From the NCBI GenBank assembly GCA_051418055.1, contig JBPRGH010000002.1, forward strand, positions 61,766 through 125,765: a stretch of DNA of 64,000 nt, in the 5' to 3' direction. The stretch comes from JBPRGH01 sp051418055. Its GTDB lineage: Bacteria > Bacteroidota > Bacteroidia > Cytophagales > Cyclobacteriaceae. The position numbers and the translations under genes were made by a program. How positions within the stretch are numbered: position 1 is the first letter of the stretch; every line of letters starts with the position of its first letter. Below the pieces are notes generated by a model, which was not told the origin of the DNA, ran no database searches, and saw nothing but the letters and a program-made list of their open reading frames with translations. Below, one piece after another: positions 26,886 to 35,116 of this stretch.

Positions 26886-28301
26886 GTGCAAGCTGACTGT
26901 GTGATGATATGGGAGGATTGCCTGCATATAATTAAAGAGCAGGTACCCGAACAAAGCTTTAATACCTGGTTTAAGCCAATTATTCCATTGAAAGTGGAAA
27001 ATAAGGTGCTTACCATTCAGGTACCGAGCCAATTTTTCTACGAATGGCTGGAGGAGCACTATGTTCAGGTATTAAAGAAAGCCGTACGTCATGTAGTAGG
27101 TGAGGAGGGAAGACTGGAGTATTCTGTGATTGTCGACAGAGGAAACAAAAATTTTGGTCCTTTATCTGTAAACCTGCCAAATAAATCTTCATCTCATCAA
27201 AGTAATTCCAAAAAAGAGGATGAGTATGTTTCGCCTTTTAAAATGAAGGCGCTTGATTTTTTATATCAGGACTCACAGCTGAACCCAAACTATCAGTTTG
27301 AAACTTATATCGAAGGTGACTGTAACCGGCTGGCCCGCTCTGCAGGATATGCCGTAGCTAAAAAACCCGGTGTTACATCTTTCAATCCGTTGATGCTGTA
27401 TGGTGGGGTAGGTCTGGGAAAAACCCATCTTGTACAGGCAATAGGAAATGAAATAAAAGATAATCTGTCTGACAGGTTTGTGCTTTATGTATCTTCAGAA
27501 AAATTTACCAATCAATTTATAGAGGCTGTAAAGCATAATAAGATACAGGAGTTCCAGAATTTCTACATGCAGGTGGATGCGCTGATTTTGGATGATGTGC
27601 AGTTTTTAGCAGGAAAGGAACGTACACAAGAGATTTTTTTCCATATTTTTAATCATCTTCATCAGGCTGGGAAGCAGATCATAATGACAAGCGATTGTCC
27701 ACCTAGGGATCTAAAGGGCTTGCAGGAACGTCTTTTATCAAGATTTAAGTGGGGGCTTACCGCTGATCTACAGCAGCCGGATTATGAAACCAGGATAGCT
27801 ATTATTCAGCGAAAAATGCAAAATGATGGTATTCATATCCCTGAAAATGTTCTGGAGTATCTGGCCCATAGTGTAGATACAAATATTCGTGAGCTTGAGG
27901 GTGTTTTAATTTCCCTGATTGCCCATGCTTCATTAAGCCGTGTGGAGATAGATCTTGAGCTGGCCAAGCAAACCATGAAAAATATTGTTCATGATATAGA
28001 GACTGAAGTTGGCATAGACTATATCCAAAAGACGATTTCTGAATATTTCAAAGTGCCTGTTGAAGCTTTAAAAGATAAAACCCGCAAAAAGGAAATAGTA
28101 ATAGCCCGTCAGGTGGCTATGTTTTTTGCTAAAGATTATACTAATCATTCCCTGAAAACAATTGGATCTCATTTTGGGGGCAGGGATCACAGTACAGTTA
28201 TTCATGCGGTGCAAAGCGTGGAAGACATGATGGACACCAATTCTCATTTTAAATCCCAGGTAGAGGAATTGCGTAAAAAGCTTAAAATGAAAACCGCCTG
28301 A
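26886..28301 (+). CDS. dnaA: Chromosomal replication initiator DnaA
   Basis: The protein has about 471 residues. Domain I (WEDCLHIIKEQVPEQSFNTW) is followed by a linker, then the AAA+ domain with Walker A GGVGLGKTH and Walker B LILDDVQFLAG, and domain IV with the DnaA-box helix HFGGRDHSTVIHAV. I chose the GTG at 26886 (MQADCVMIWEDCL) because homologues begin with a few residues before D-C; a TTG lies six bases upstream. It is divergent from mutA. I looked for DnaA boxes in 26692-26885 and after the gene and saw none, so the origin is not assigned. Confidence 0.96.
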   Translation: MQADCVMIWEDCLHIIKEQVPEQSFNTWFKPIIPLKVENKVLTIQVPSQFFYEWLEEHYVQVLKKAVRHVVGEEGRLEYSVIVDRGNKNFGPLSVNLPNKSSSHQSNSKKEDEYVSPFKMKALDFLYQDSQLNPNYQFETYIEGDCNRLARSAGYAVAKKPGVTSFNPLMLYGGVGLGKTHLVQAIGNEIKDNLSDRFVLYVSSEKFTNQFIEAVKHNKIQEFQNFYMQVDALILDDVQFLAGKERTQEIFFHIFNHLHQAGKQIIMTSDCPPRDLKGLQERLLSRFKWGLTADLQQPDYETRIAIIQRKMQNDGIHIPENVLEYLAHSVDTNIRELEGVLISLIAHASLSRVEIDLELAKQTMKNIVHDIETEVGIDYIQKTISEYFKVPVEALKDKTRKKEIVIARQVAMFFAKDYTNHSLKTIGSHFGGRDHSTVIHAVQSVEDMMDTNSHFKSQVEELRKKLKMKTA

Positions 28302-28372
28302 TTTTATTATAGAAACTAATCTGCTTGTTCTTTACGTTAACTAATTGACTTTAACTTAAGGAGAAAGAAATT

Positions 28373-30496
28373 TTGACCAGTCGTATAATATTAATTTTTT
28401 CCCTGTTCTTAATAAGCATTGGAGCCTTTTCGGTCCCTGCATATGAGGTATTCACTGAAAATGGCAAGCAGGGTTTAAGGGATACGTACGGAAAAGTAGT
28501 TATTCCTCCTCAATTTGATGCGTTAGGATGGACAAATGCGGGCAATGAAGTAAAAAACGGAAAGATTGGTTTTTTAAAAAATGGCAGTTGGGGTTTAGTT
28601 AGCACATCTAATGAAATCCTTTACCCCGCTGATCTTGATGCCATTTATGATGCAACCTCTAATCATATAGTAGCAGGTAAAAAGCAGATAAACGGACGTT
28701 ATAAAAAAGGACTTATTAATTATGAAGGAAAAGTTATTATTTCCTATGCCTATAATTTTATAAAAGTATTTGAAACAAATCTTATTGCTGTAAAAGATAA
28801 GCATTTTGGTTTGCTGAATTTTCAGGAAAAGGAAGTCATACCCTTTAAATACAGTAGAATAGAGCATGTTGCGGATTTAAGATGGATCGCATGGGATGAT
28901 CAACAAAAAGGAGCTTTATTTACAAGTGAAGGCGAAAGGTTAACCGACTTTGCGATTGATAGCATTAACAATTTTAATTCAGGTGTGGCCATTGCCTGGA
29001 AGAAGCACCTGGCCGGATTATTAAACCGAGACGGTAAATGGGTGTTACCTGTAAAATATAAATCGATCAATGTTGAAAATAAAGTTGCTTCCGGCGAGCT
29101 TTATTCAGATTATACTTTTTTTAATGCGGACCAGGACCGTCAATTAATTGTTGATTCAGTAAAGGTATCAAATGATTATCTACTTGCATTTGCATCAGGA
29201 GTGCAGTGGGTATTAGATAATGAGCTAAATAAAATCAGTCCCTCAGGTTCTGATATAAAGGTATTAAATGATCTTGCTGCTATAAAAGAAGGAAATTTCT
29301 TTAGGATTTATCATCTTAAAAAGCAGGAGTATTACAATAATGAATTTTATAAAGACCTCATTTTTATAAATAAGGAAATTTTTATTGCAAAAGAGATCCG
29401 GTCAGCAAATAATGACTGGTCACTGTTTAAAGTAGGCAGTAAGGAGCCAGTTCTGACGGGTATTGGAAAAGTAGAGCTGAAAGATGAAAGGATTAAAATT
29501 AAGAGAAAAGATTACTGGGGGTTTTATGATAAATCCGGTAATGAAATTTTGCCCACGGTTTATAATGACATAAAAAGTATTAAAGGAGATAAATTCTTAG
29601 TTGAATTTCATAATGCTTATGGTATAATTAATTCAAAAGAAGAATGGCTTATACCTCCTGTTGATAGCCGCAGGTATGAAAAAGGAAAATGGGTGCAGCA
29701 TGAGATACTTGATTTTAATGATACCCACTATATTTCATTTGATGGATTGAATTACAATCTTTTTGACTATCGGGGGAAAAGAATTTATTTCTCAATCTAT
29801 CCATTAGCGCTAAAAGAAAGCTTTATTGAAGAGTATAAAGCTGGAGGTCAGAATAACCGAATTGGCTTCAATGGACGTTCGATTAAATCCTTTTTTGGAA
29901 AAACTAAGTATAAGGAAGTCCTGCCTTTAAAAGAAGGTCTAATAGGTATAAAACATCAGGGAATGTACGGGTTTATTGATCCGCAAAACAGGTTACTGAT
30001 TGCTAACAGATATGAAGGTATCCACTCCTTTAATGAAGGTAAGGCCGGAATAAAGCTTCGTGGTAAATGGGGGGCAATAGACCAGATGGAAAGGCTTGTT
30101 GTGCAGCCTATATATGATTCCATTGGAGATTTTTCTGAAGGAATGGCAATTGTTGAGGTTCAAAATAGATTCGGGATCATTGACGGATCAGGGGATATTC
30201 TTGTACCAGTTGAATATGATAACCTACAGTTAATTAATGATCATTTTATAATAGTTGAAAAAGAAGGTAGAGCAGGAGTTGTAAATAGAAAAGGTAATAT
30301 GATCCTTTGGCCGAGGTACGATGAAATTATTTTAGAGAATAAACATTTTATTGTAATGAAAGATGGCAAATATGGCCTTCATGATCATGATGGTCTTGCT
30401 GTACTCCCTCCTGTTTACGATCAGATACTATCATTGAAAGAGGGAGGTCTTCTTGTTGGAAAAAAACAGCCTGACGAGCTGATTACACTTCCCTGA
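28373..30496 (+). CDS. WG-repeat (KWG) containing secreted protein
   Basis: The protein has 707 residues. It starts at TTG with a strong ribosome site (AAGGAGA, 28358-28364, eight bases upstream), which supports this unusual start. A signal peptide precedes VPAYEVF. At least ten WG-type repeats of about 40-50 residues follow, with cores such as GKQGLRDTYGKVVIPPQFD, GSWGLVS, GKVIISYAYNFI and GKYGLHDHDGLAVLPPVYD. Such repeats form beta-propeller-like or solenoid scaffolds of uncertain function and occur in many Bacteroidota. It may be envelope-associated. Confidence 0.9.
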   Translation: MTSRIILIFSLFLISIGAFSVPAYEVFTENGKQGLRDTYGKVVIPPQFDALGWTNAGNEVKNGKIGFLKNGSWGLVSTSNEILYPADLDAIYDATSNHIVAGKKQINGRYKKGLINYEGKVIISYAYNFIKVFETNLIAVKDKHFGLLNFQEKEVIPFKYSRIEHVADLRWIAWDDQQKGALFTSEGERLTDFAIDSINNFNSGVAIAWKKHLAGLLNRDGKWVLPVKYKSINVENKVASGELYSDYTFFNADQDRQLIVDSVKVSNDYLLAFASGVQWVLDNELNKISPSGSDIKVLNDLAAIKEGNFFRIYHLKKQEYYNNEFYKDLIFINKEIFIAKEIRSANNDWSLFKVGSKEPVLTGIGKVELKDERIKIKRKDYWGFYDKSGNEILPTVYNDIKSIKGDKFLVEFHNAYGIINSKEEWLIPPVDSRRYEKGKWVQHEILDFNDTHYISFDGLNYNLFDYRGKRIYFSIYPLALKESFIEEYKAGGQNNRIGFNGRSIKSFFGKTKYKEVLPLKEGLIGIKHQGMYGFIDPQNRLLIANRYEGIHSFNEGKAGIKLRGKWGAIDQMERLVVQPIYDSIGDFSEGMAIVEVQNRFGIIDGSGDILVPVEYDNLQLINDHFIIVEKEGRAGVVNRKGNMILWPRYDEIILENKHFIVMKDGKYGLHDHDGLAVLPPVYDQILSLKEGGLLVGKKQPDELITLP

Positions 30497-30539
30497 TCAC
30501 CAGAGCGTTGAAATTCTTTAGTGTTCAACCTCTTCCGGC

Positions 30540-30565
30540 GTCATATCTACGAAAGGAGAGATCTT
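30540..30565 (+). repeat. Dispersed short repeat, copy 1
   Basis: The core ACGAAAGGAGAGATCTT preceded by GTCAT recurs at 59785-59810 with only a few differences across 26 bases. I recall similar GTCATTTCGACGAAGG-type intergenic repeats from other Bacteroidota genomes. Confidence 0.7.
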
Positions 30566-30650
30566 ACTCCAGGATAAGCAGTTTTCTTTTTTCTTTGACA
30601 TTAGCGATTAAAAATCTTTTAGTACATTTACTCCATTAATATTTAATAAT

Positions 30651-31124
30651 ATGACAGCATGGATAATAGTGGTCATCCTTGTATTAATTGGTTTATTCCT
30701 GATTAATATTGAGGTGATTTTTGTGCCCGGGACAACCTTTGTTGGTCTTTTGGGTGTTCTTTTTGCCGGAGCAGGGATTGCTTACAGCTTTATAAAATTT
30801 GAAAATAATACAGGGTTTTATGTCCTTGGGGTAACACTGGCTTTATCACTTTTTACACTGGTTTATTTTTTCAAGAATCAGACCTGGAAGAAATTTTCAC
30901 TGGAGGATGTAAATAAAGGCCGGGTAAACGAAGGTTTAACGGGCGCATTAAAGGTTGGGCAGGAAGGCACAGCAGTTTCATCCTTAAGGCCTATGGGAAA
31001 GGCTGAATTTTTTGGGCAGGAATATGAAGTTTCTACACTCGGGGATTATACTGATGCCGGAACAAAACTCACAATAATAAAAATAGAATCAAATAAAATA
31101 TTGGTAGAACCAATAAAATCATAA
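30651..31124 (+). CDS. NfeD-like membrane protein
   Basis: The protein has 157 residues. Three to four hydrophobic helices lie in the first 90 residues, including FLINIEVIFVPGTTFVG, which is typical of NfeD. They are followed by an OB-fold domain (LTGALKVGQEGTAVSSLRPMGKAEF ... YEVSTLGDYTDAGT). NfeD proteins partner with flotillin/SPFH-type proteins in membrane microdomains. The floA gene follows directly, which is the standard arrangement. Confidence 0.92.
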   Translation: MTAWIIVVILVLIGLFLINIEVIFVPGTTFVGLLGVLFAGAGIAYSFIKFENNTGFYVLGVTLALSLFTLVYFFKNQTWKKFSLEDVNKGRVNEGLTGALKVGQEGTAVSSLRPMGKAEFFGQEYEVSTLGDYTDAGTKLTIIKIESNKILVEPIKS

Positions 31125-31213
31125 ATTTGGTGTGGAATCAATGAGACAGATCATTTTCCACAAAACCAAAAAAACCATTTAACAATTAACTTACCAATAA
31201 ACAAAAGCCTACC

Positions 31214-32206
31214 ATGGATGGAGTAATGCTTATTTTCCTGATTTTCGCTGCGATAGTACTGTTTTTTATATTCCTGTACTTCGTTCCGGTAAATCTTTGG
31301 ATCACCGCCATATTTAGTGGCGTTAGAGTCGGTCTTTTCGAACTAGTTGCCATGCGCATACGAAAAGTGCCCCCAAGTGTAATGGTAAACTCTTTAATCA
31401 CGGCAAGCAAAGCCGGACTGGATGTTTCCACAAGAGAATTAGAGACACACTATTTGGCAGGAGGTAATGTGCCAAACGTAATACGTGCATTAATTTCTGC
31501 CGACAAGGCAAATATTGCCCTTTCTTTTAAACAGGCTACAGCAATTGACCTTGCTGGTAGGGATGTTTTTGAAGCTGTGCAGATATCAGTTAATCCTAAA
31601 GTGATTACAACACCAAAAGTTGCTGCAGTAGCTGCAGATGGCATTCAGCTGATTGCTATTGCCAGAGTAACTGTACGGGCTAACATTCAGCAGTTAGTCG
31701 GTGGTGCCGGTGAAGATACGATCCTTGCCCGTGTTGGTGAAGGTATTGTGACATCAATAGGTTCAGCCAGCTCTCATAAGCAGGTGCTGGAAAATCCTGA
31801 TAAGATATCCAAGCTGGTGCTGCAGAGAGGTCTTGATGCGGGTACAGCTTTTGAGATACTTTCTATTGATATTGCAGATGTGGATGTGGGAGCCAATATT
31901 GGTGCCAAGCTTCAGACAGATCAGGCCTCTGCCGATCTTAAGGTTGCGGAAGCAAAAGCTGAAGAAAGACGTGCCATGGCCGTTGCCGAAGAGCAGGAGA
32001 TGAGAGCGAAAGCACAGGAAGCTCGTGCTAAAGTAATTGAAGCTGAAGCTCAGGTCCCCCAGGCTATTGCCGAATCATTCAGAAGCGGTAACCTCGGAAT
32101 TATGGATTACTACAAAATGCAAAATATCCAGGCCGATACCGATATGAGACAGGCTATCAGCGGCGAAGGAAAAGATAGTGGAGGAAAAGGTAAGGAGAAA
32201 GAGTAG
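31214..32206 (+). CDS. floA: Flotillin-like protein FloA
   Basis: The protein has 330 residues. It has an N-terminal membrane-embedded hairpin (about 4-40), an SPFH/PHB domain with VITTPKVAAVAADGIQLIA, and a C-terminal Ala/Glu-rich coiled coil (AVAEEQEMRAKAQEARAKV). It organises membrane microdomains with NfeD. It is encoded about 90 bases after nfeD and is followed by a perfect-looking terminator near 32386. Length and architecture are normal for the family. Confidence 0.95.
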   Translation: MDGVMLIFLIFAAIVLFFIFLYFVPVNLWITAIFSGVRVGLFELVAMRIRKVPPSVMVNSLITASKAGLDVSTRELETHYLAGGNVPNVIRALISADKANIALSFKQATAIDLAGRDVFEAVQISVNPKVITTPKVAAVAADGIQLIAIARVTVRANIQQLVGGAGEDTILARVGEGIVTSIGSASSHKQVLENPDKISKLVLQRGLDAGTAFEILSIDIADVDVGANIGAKLQTDQASADLKVAEAKAEERRAMAVAEEQEMRAKAQEARAKVIEAEAQVPQAIAESFRSGNLGIMDYYKMQNIQADTDMRQAISGEGKDSGGKGKEKE

Positions 32207-32213
32207 GTTTTTA

Positions 32214-32244
32214 AAATCAGAAATCTGAAATCAGAAATCTGAAA
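32214..32244. repeat. Iterated AAATC(A/T)GAA words
   Basis: Alternating AAATCAGAAATCTG units are repeated about twice just after the floA stop codon. The words are the same as in the hairpin array at 22457. Confidence 0.65.
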
Positions 32245-32251
32245 CCGGAGA

Positions 32252-32362
32252 GTAGCGAAGGTTCACGAGGGCCTGTGCGGCATGGTTGTGCGAATGAGTA
32301 AATCGTAGCGCAGCGGAGATTCACGAGAGCCCTGTGCGGCATGCCAGTGGGTATGAGTAAAT
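32252..32362. repeat. Imperfect tandem repeat, two units of about 50-58 bases
   Basis: Unit 1 (32252-32303) and unit 2 (32305-32362) both begin GTAGCG, share TTCACGAG and CCTGTGCGGCATG, and end ATGAGTAAAT. Their GC content is well above that of the surroundings. No coding potential is evident. They lie between floA and its terminator. Confidence 0.75.
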
Positions 32363-32385
32363 ATTTGACAATGCCTTAAATTAAT

Positions 32386-32417
32386 AAGCTCTACAATTTA
32401 ATTGTGGAGCTTTTTTT
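32386..32417 (+). terminator. Rho-independent terminator downstream of floA
   Basis: AAGCTCTACAAT pairs with ATTGTGGAGCTT (one G-T pair) around a TTA loop and runs into seven Ts. It may also serve the converging gene at 32437. Confidence 0.85.
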
Positions 32418-32436
32418 ATTATCCCTGGTTAAATGA

Positions 32437-32724
32437 CTAAGAATCCTTCACATGTTTAAACCAGTAAATAGCAGGAGCTATTCCCGTAAATATTATAAAC
32501 AAAACTGTCCAATTTACTTTAGAATGTTTCCTTAATTGCTCATTCTTCCAAAGATGGATGGAATATAGTATAATAATAAATATAGAGAAAAGCCATATAA
32601 TTAAGAGGTGTGTTCCTGCCTGAGATATATACGATTCAACAACAGGATAAACTAATAGCAACCATAATAATGGGGACAAGGACATAATTAACATTGAAAC
32701 TTTAACTGCTGTATTGGCTTTCAT
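32437..32724 (-). CDS. Small membrane protein of unknown function
   Basis: The protein has 95 residues with three hydrophobic helices (about 8-30, 38-57 and 70-88) and short charged loops (WKNEQLRKHSKVNW). The layout resembles small phospholipase-D-N-terminal-type membrane proteins, but I do not recognise a family with confidence. It is a singleton between floA and the decayed polyferredoxin fragment. Confidence 0.6.
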   Translation of the reverse strand: MKANTAVKVSMLIMSLSPLLWLLLVYPVVESYISQAGTHLLIIWLFSIFIIILYSIHLWKNEQLRKHSKVNWTVLFIIFTGIAPAIYWFKHVKDS

Positions 32725-32778
32725 CTGATTATTATTAATGAGACTCTTAAATTAGAAATAAATTCAAAAAAAAATAAT

Positions 32779-32869
32779 TTATTTAGCACTTTTAACCACC
32801 TCCAAATCCTCATAAAACCTTCCTTTGGGATCGCCATTTTCTTATTTGAATAGGTCTATCGGACATACT
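32779..32869 (-). pseudogene. Decayed copy of the 3' end of the polyferredoxin gene
   Basis: Read on the minus strand this encodes VCPIDLFK, a stop, then ENGDPKGRFYEDLEVVK and SAK-stop. The intact gene at 35117 ends VCPRGVLKLENGDPKGRFYD followed by DLEVVKQK. The match is in frame over about 28 codons with one internal stop, and the DNA similarity is obvious by eye. The fragment lies directly after the stop codon of the metalloprotease gene, so a duplicated gene tail bounds the protease/T9SS pair. Confidence 0.85.
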
Positions 32870-32894
32870 AAAGCCTAATGGACACAATTTAATT

Positions 32895-34109
32895 TCATTT
32901 CTCCGAATATTTCAATTCCTTAATCCATGGGCTATATTCCAATATCTCGTGCATACGATCCCGTTGGTCGTAGGTAAAGCCGTAGTAGGTGCTGAACAGT
33001 TGGGGTTCTACCCTACGATAATAATCCATGATGTTATCATGATGGACCAAGTATTGCGAATTGCATTCATAGTAGATCTTTGATAACGAATTTTGAGGAG
33101 TAACGTATTTTGTTTCATCATAAAACTGGGTATCCTCAAGGCAATCGTCTATACCAAAAGGAAATTGATAATCGTTACATCTGTATGAAAATGTATGCAG
33201 AAGCCCAAAATAATGCCCAAGCTCATGAGCTAATGTTTTATGATTATAAAAGCCGTTTAAGGATAAAAGTATTCCTTTAAAAACAATTCCTGGCCCACCA
33301 CGGTTGTTTCTTTCATAATATTCTTCCCAAGTTTCATTGGTACGTTCTAACCTGCAAAATTGATAGTCATAGCTCGCTACTGGCATAGTTGCAGCATTCT
33401 TGTGATTTTGGTTAGCAATACTTATATTAATATAATTATATGGGGACCACATATTTTCATCCATAAAAATTGCCTGGGGTTCTGTATTTTCCCATGTAGA
33501 CGGATCATACCCACCATACCTCATAATACCCGGTTCTTCAAGTAAATTACCTTCAGGGTCAAATTTTGCCAGCCTGAATTTAATAAAGGCGTCAACATGA
33601 TTTGGATTTTTTATCACATCAGGAAATTTTGTGCTGTAATAGGTATTACTAAATCGCTGGTTTACTTCTTCAAGAATACGTTTTGCATCTTCCTGGCTCA
33701 CATTAGGTCCCTCGCCTACAGGTTCATCATCATAAAGGATATGAAAGATGACAGGGATGCTAATGAGCTCATATTCTTTAGGAGCGCGGGCGATGACAAT
33801 TATTTCTTCGCTCTGCCATCCGTGATAGCGGGCATAGAATTTATGCTCTCCGGTATCCAGGGTTGCAAAAGTATTGCCGGGAAGTAAATTGCCATTGTGA
33901 TAATATTCTATCTCGTCTTCTACCAGGCTTAGATTATGAAACCGTTGCAATGTCTCCTCATTTTTCATTACATTCAGTACCAGCTCTTTTTTGCCGTCCG
34001 CTACCATATAATAAGAGTTGGGATGAATAAAATAGTACGTACTATTATATTCTGTTTCTTCACAGGAAAACAAAAGAAAAAATAAAAGACAACAGTATAA
34101 TTTATACAT
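32895..34109 (-). CDS. Lipoprotein zinc metalloprotease (M43/pappalysin-like)
   Basis: The protein has 404 residues with a lipobox ending LFSC (Cys16). It has an N-terminal Ig-like region (about 30-110) and a metzincin protease domain with the zinc-binding motif HELGHYFGLLHTF and a downstream Met-turn NIMDYY. These match M43 cytophagalysin-like proteases of Bacteroidota. Cysteines around the active site (RCNDYQFPFGIDDCLED) probably form disulfides. It would be attached to the outer membrane and digest extracellular protein. It is probably transcribed with, or downstream of, the T9SS gene at 34159, separated by a strong hairpin. Confidence 0.9.
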   Translation of the reverse strand: MYKLYCCLLFFLLFSCEETEYNSTYYFIHPNSYYMVADGKKELVLNVMKNEETLQRFHNLSLVEDEIEYYHNGNLLPGNTFATLDTGEHKFYARYHGWQSEEIIVIARAPKEYELISIPVIFHILYDDEPVGEGPNVSQEDAKRILEEVNQRFSNTYYSTKFPDVIKNPNHVDAFIKFRLAKFDPEGNLLEEPGIMRYGGYDPSTWENTEPQAIFMDENMWSPYNYINISIANQNHKNAATMPVASYDYQFCRLERTNETWEEYYERNNRGGPGIVFKGILLSLNGFYNHKTLAHELGHYFGLLHTFSYRCNDYQFPFGIDDCLEDTQFYDETKYVTPQNSLSKIYYECNSQYLVHHDNIMDYYRRVEPQLFSTYYGFTYDQRDRMHEILEYSPWIKELKYSEK

Positions 34110-34124
34110 ATCAATTTAAATTAT

Positions 34125-34149
34125 AAGGTGCAGGATATTCCTGCACCTT
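34125..34149 (-). terminator. Perfect hairpin between the T9SS gene and the metalloprotease gene
   Basis: An 11-bp perfect stem (AAGGTGCAGGA with its complement) closes a 3-base loop. It lies just downstream of the T9SS gene stop codon. The following tract is AT-rich but not a pure T run. Confidence 0.7.
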
Positions 34150-34158
34150 AATTTTAAC

Positions 34159-35041
34159 TTAATTTTTCATGATTTTCCCCTGGCTTAATAGCCTGCCATT
34201 GAAATAAATATCTAAAATATAAATTCCTTTCATTGAAAAATATTCCTGGGAAATGGAAAAGCTATTATTTCCCATTAGCTGTTTCTGTTCATCAATGATC
34301 AATCTGGCGCTTTGTCCATCCTGCGATTTTAATATGGCAGTAACTGTACCATCCTCAGGCAACTCATAAGAAACCTCCGCAGATGATATTACCGGATTAG
34401 GAGAGACAGAGGTAGTGGTTGATTCAATTGATGAACAGTCATCTGTGTGCATGGTAAGCGATAAATTATAAGTTACAGTACCGGAAGGGGTGCAATTATA
34501 CGTAACGGTACAATAGATGGTAAAGAAACCAGCAGATGATGGTCTGCCAACAACATATTCCAGTGTTGTTGATGTATCAAATGTAAAATTGGTGGCCGAC
34601 CAGCTGTAGGTACCTGACCCCGGTGAATCTTCAATAAGTCCAAATCTCCAGTGCGGATGAACTGAAGGATAACCTCCGCAAGTACCCATATAAATGGAGG
34701 GTTCAGAGAGGCATTCAATAGGTTGTACTACAGTTACTTCTTTACATTCACAGCACGGTGCATTGCCTGACTGATATTTTGTGACACAAATTTGAGCTGT
34801 TCCTGAAGACGTGCCTTTAATATTTACACTACTCCCGGTATTTGAGCCATCAATGGCCAAGCCTCCTATTACTGACCAGAAATAACTGGCGCCTGATGTA
34901 GCTGAAGTGGAATAATTTTTAGTTTGGTTAACATCAATTTCCAGATCACCTGTAATTGTACATGTCTGGGCTTTTACCCCCCCCCATAAATACTATAGCG
35001 ATAGCTAAAGTAAGAATGGATTTAATTGTTTTTTGTTTCAT
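34159..35041 (-). pseudogene. T9SS sorting-tail secreted protein, out of frame at a G9 tract in its signal peptide
   Basis: The ATG at 35041 starts a good signal sequence (MKQKTIKSILTLAIAIVFM), which then meets nine Gs (C tract 34977-34985 on the plus strand). As written, the frame stops soon after. With one G fewer it continues GGVKAQTCTITGDLEID and runs without a stop to 34159, giving about 293 residues: an Ig/PKD-like region with several cysteines, then a C-terminal sorting domain (SVSPNPVISSAEVSYELPED to SQGKIMKN). The intact product would be exported by the type IX system. The internal ATG at 34860 would give a protein without a signal. This is either real phase variation or a homopolymer sequencing error. 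Confidence 0.85.
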
Positions 35042-35116
35042 AATATTTAATAATGTTTTGGTTAAATATAAATATATGAATTTTAAGTAGATGATGCAAT
35101 ACCAAAGTAGTATCCT

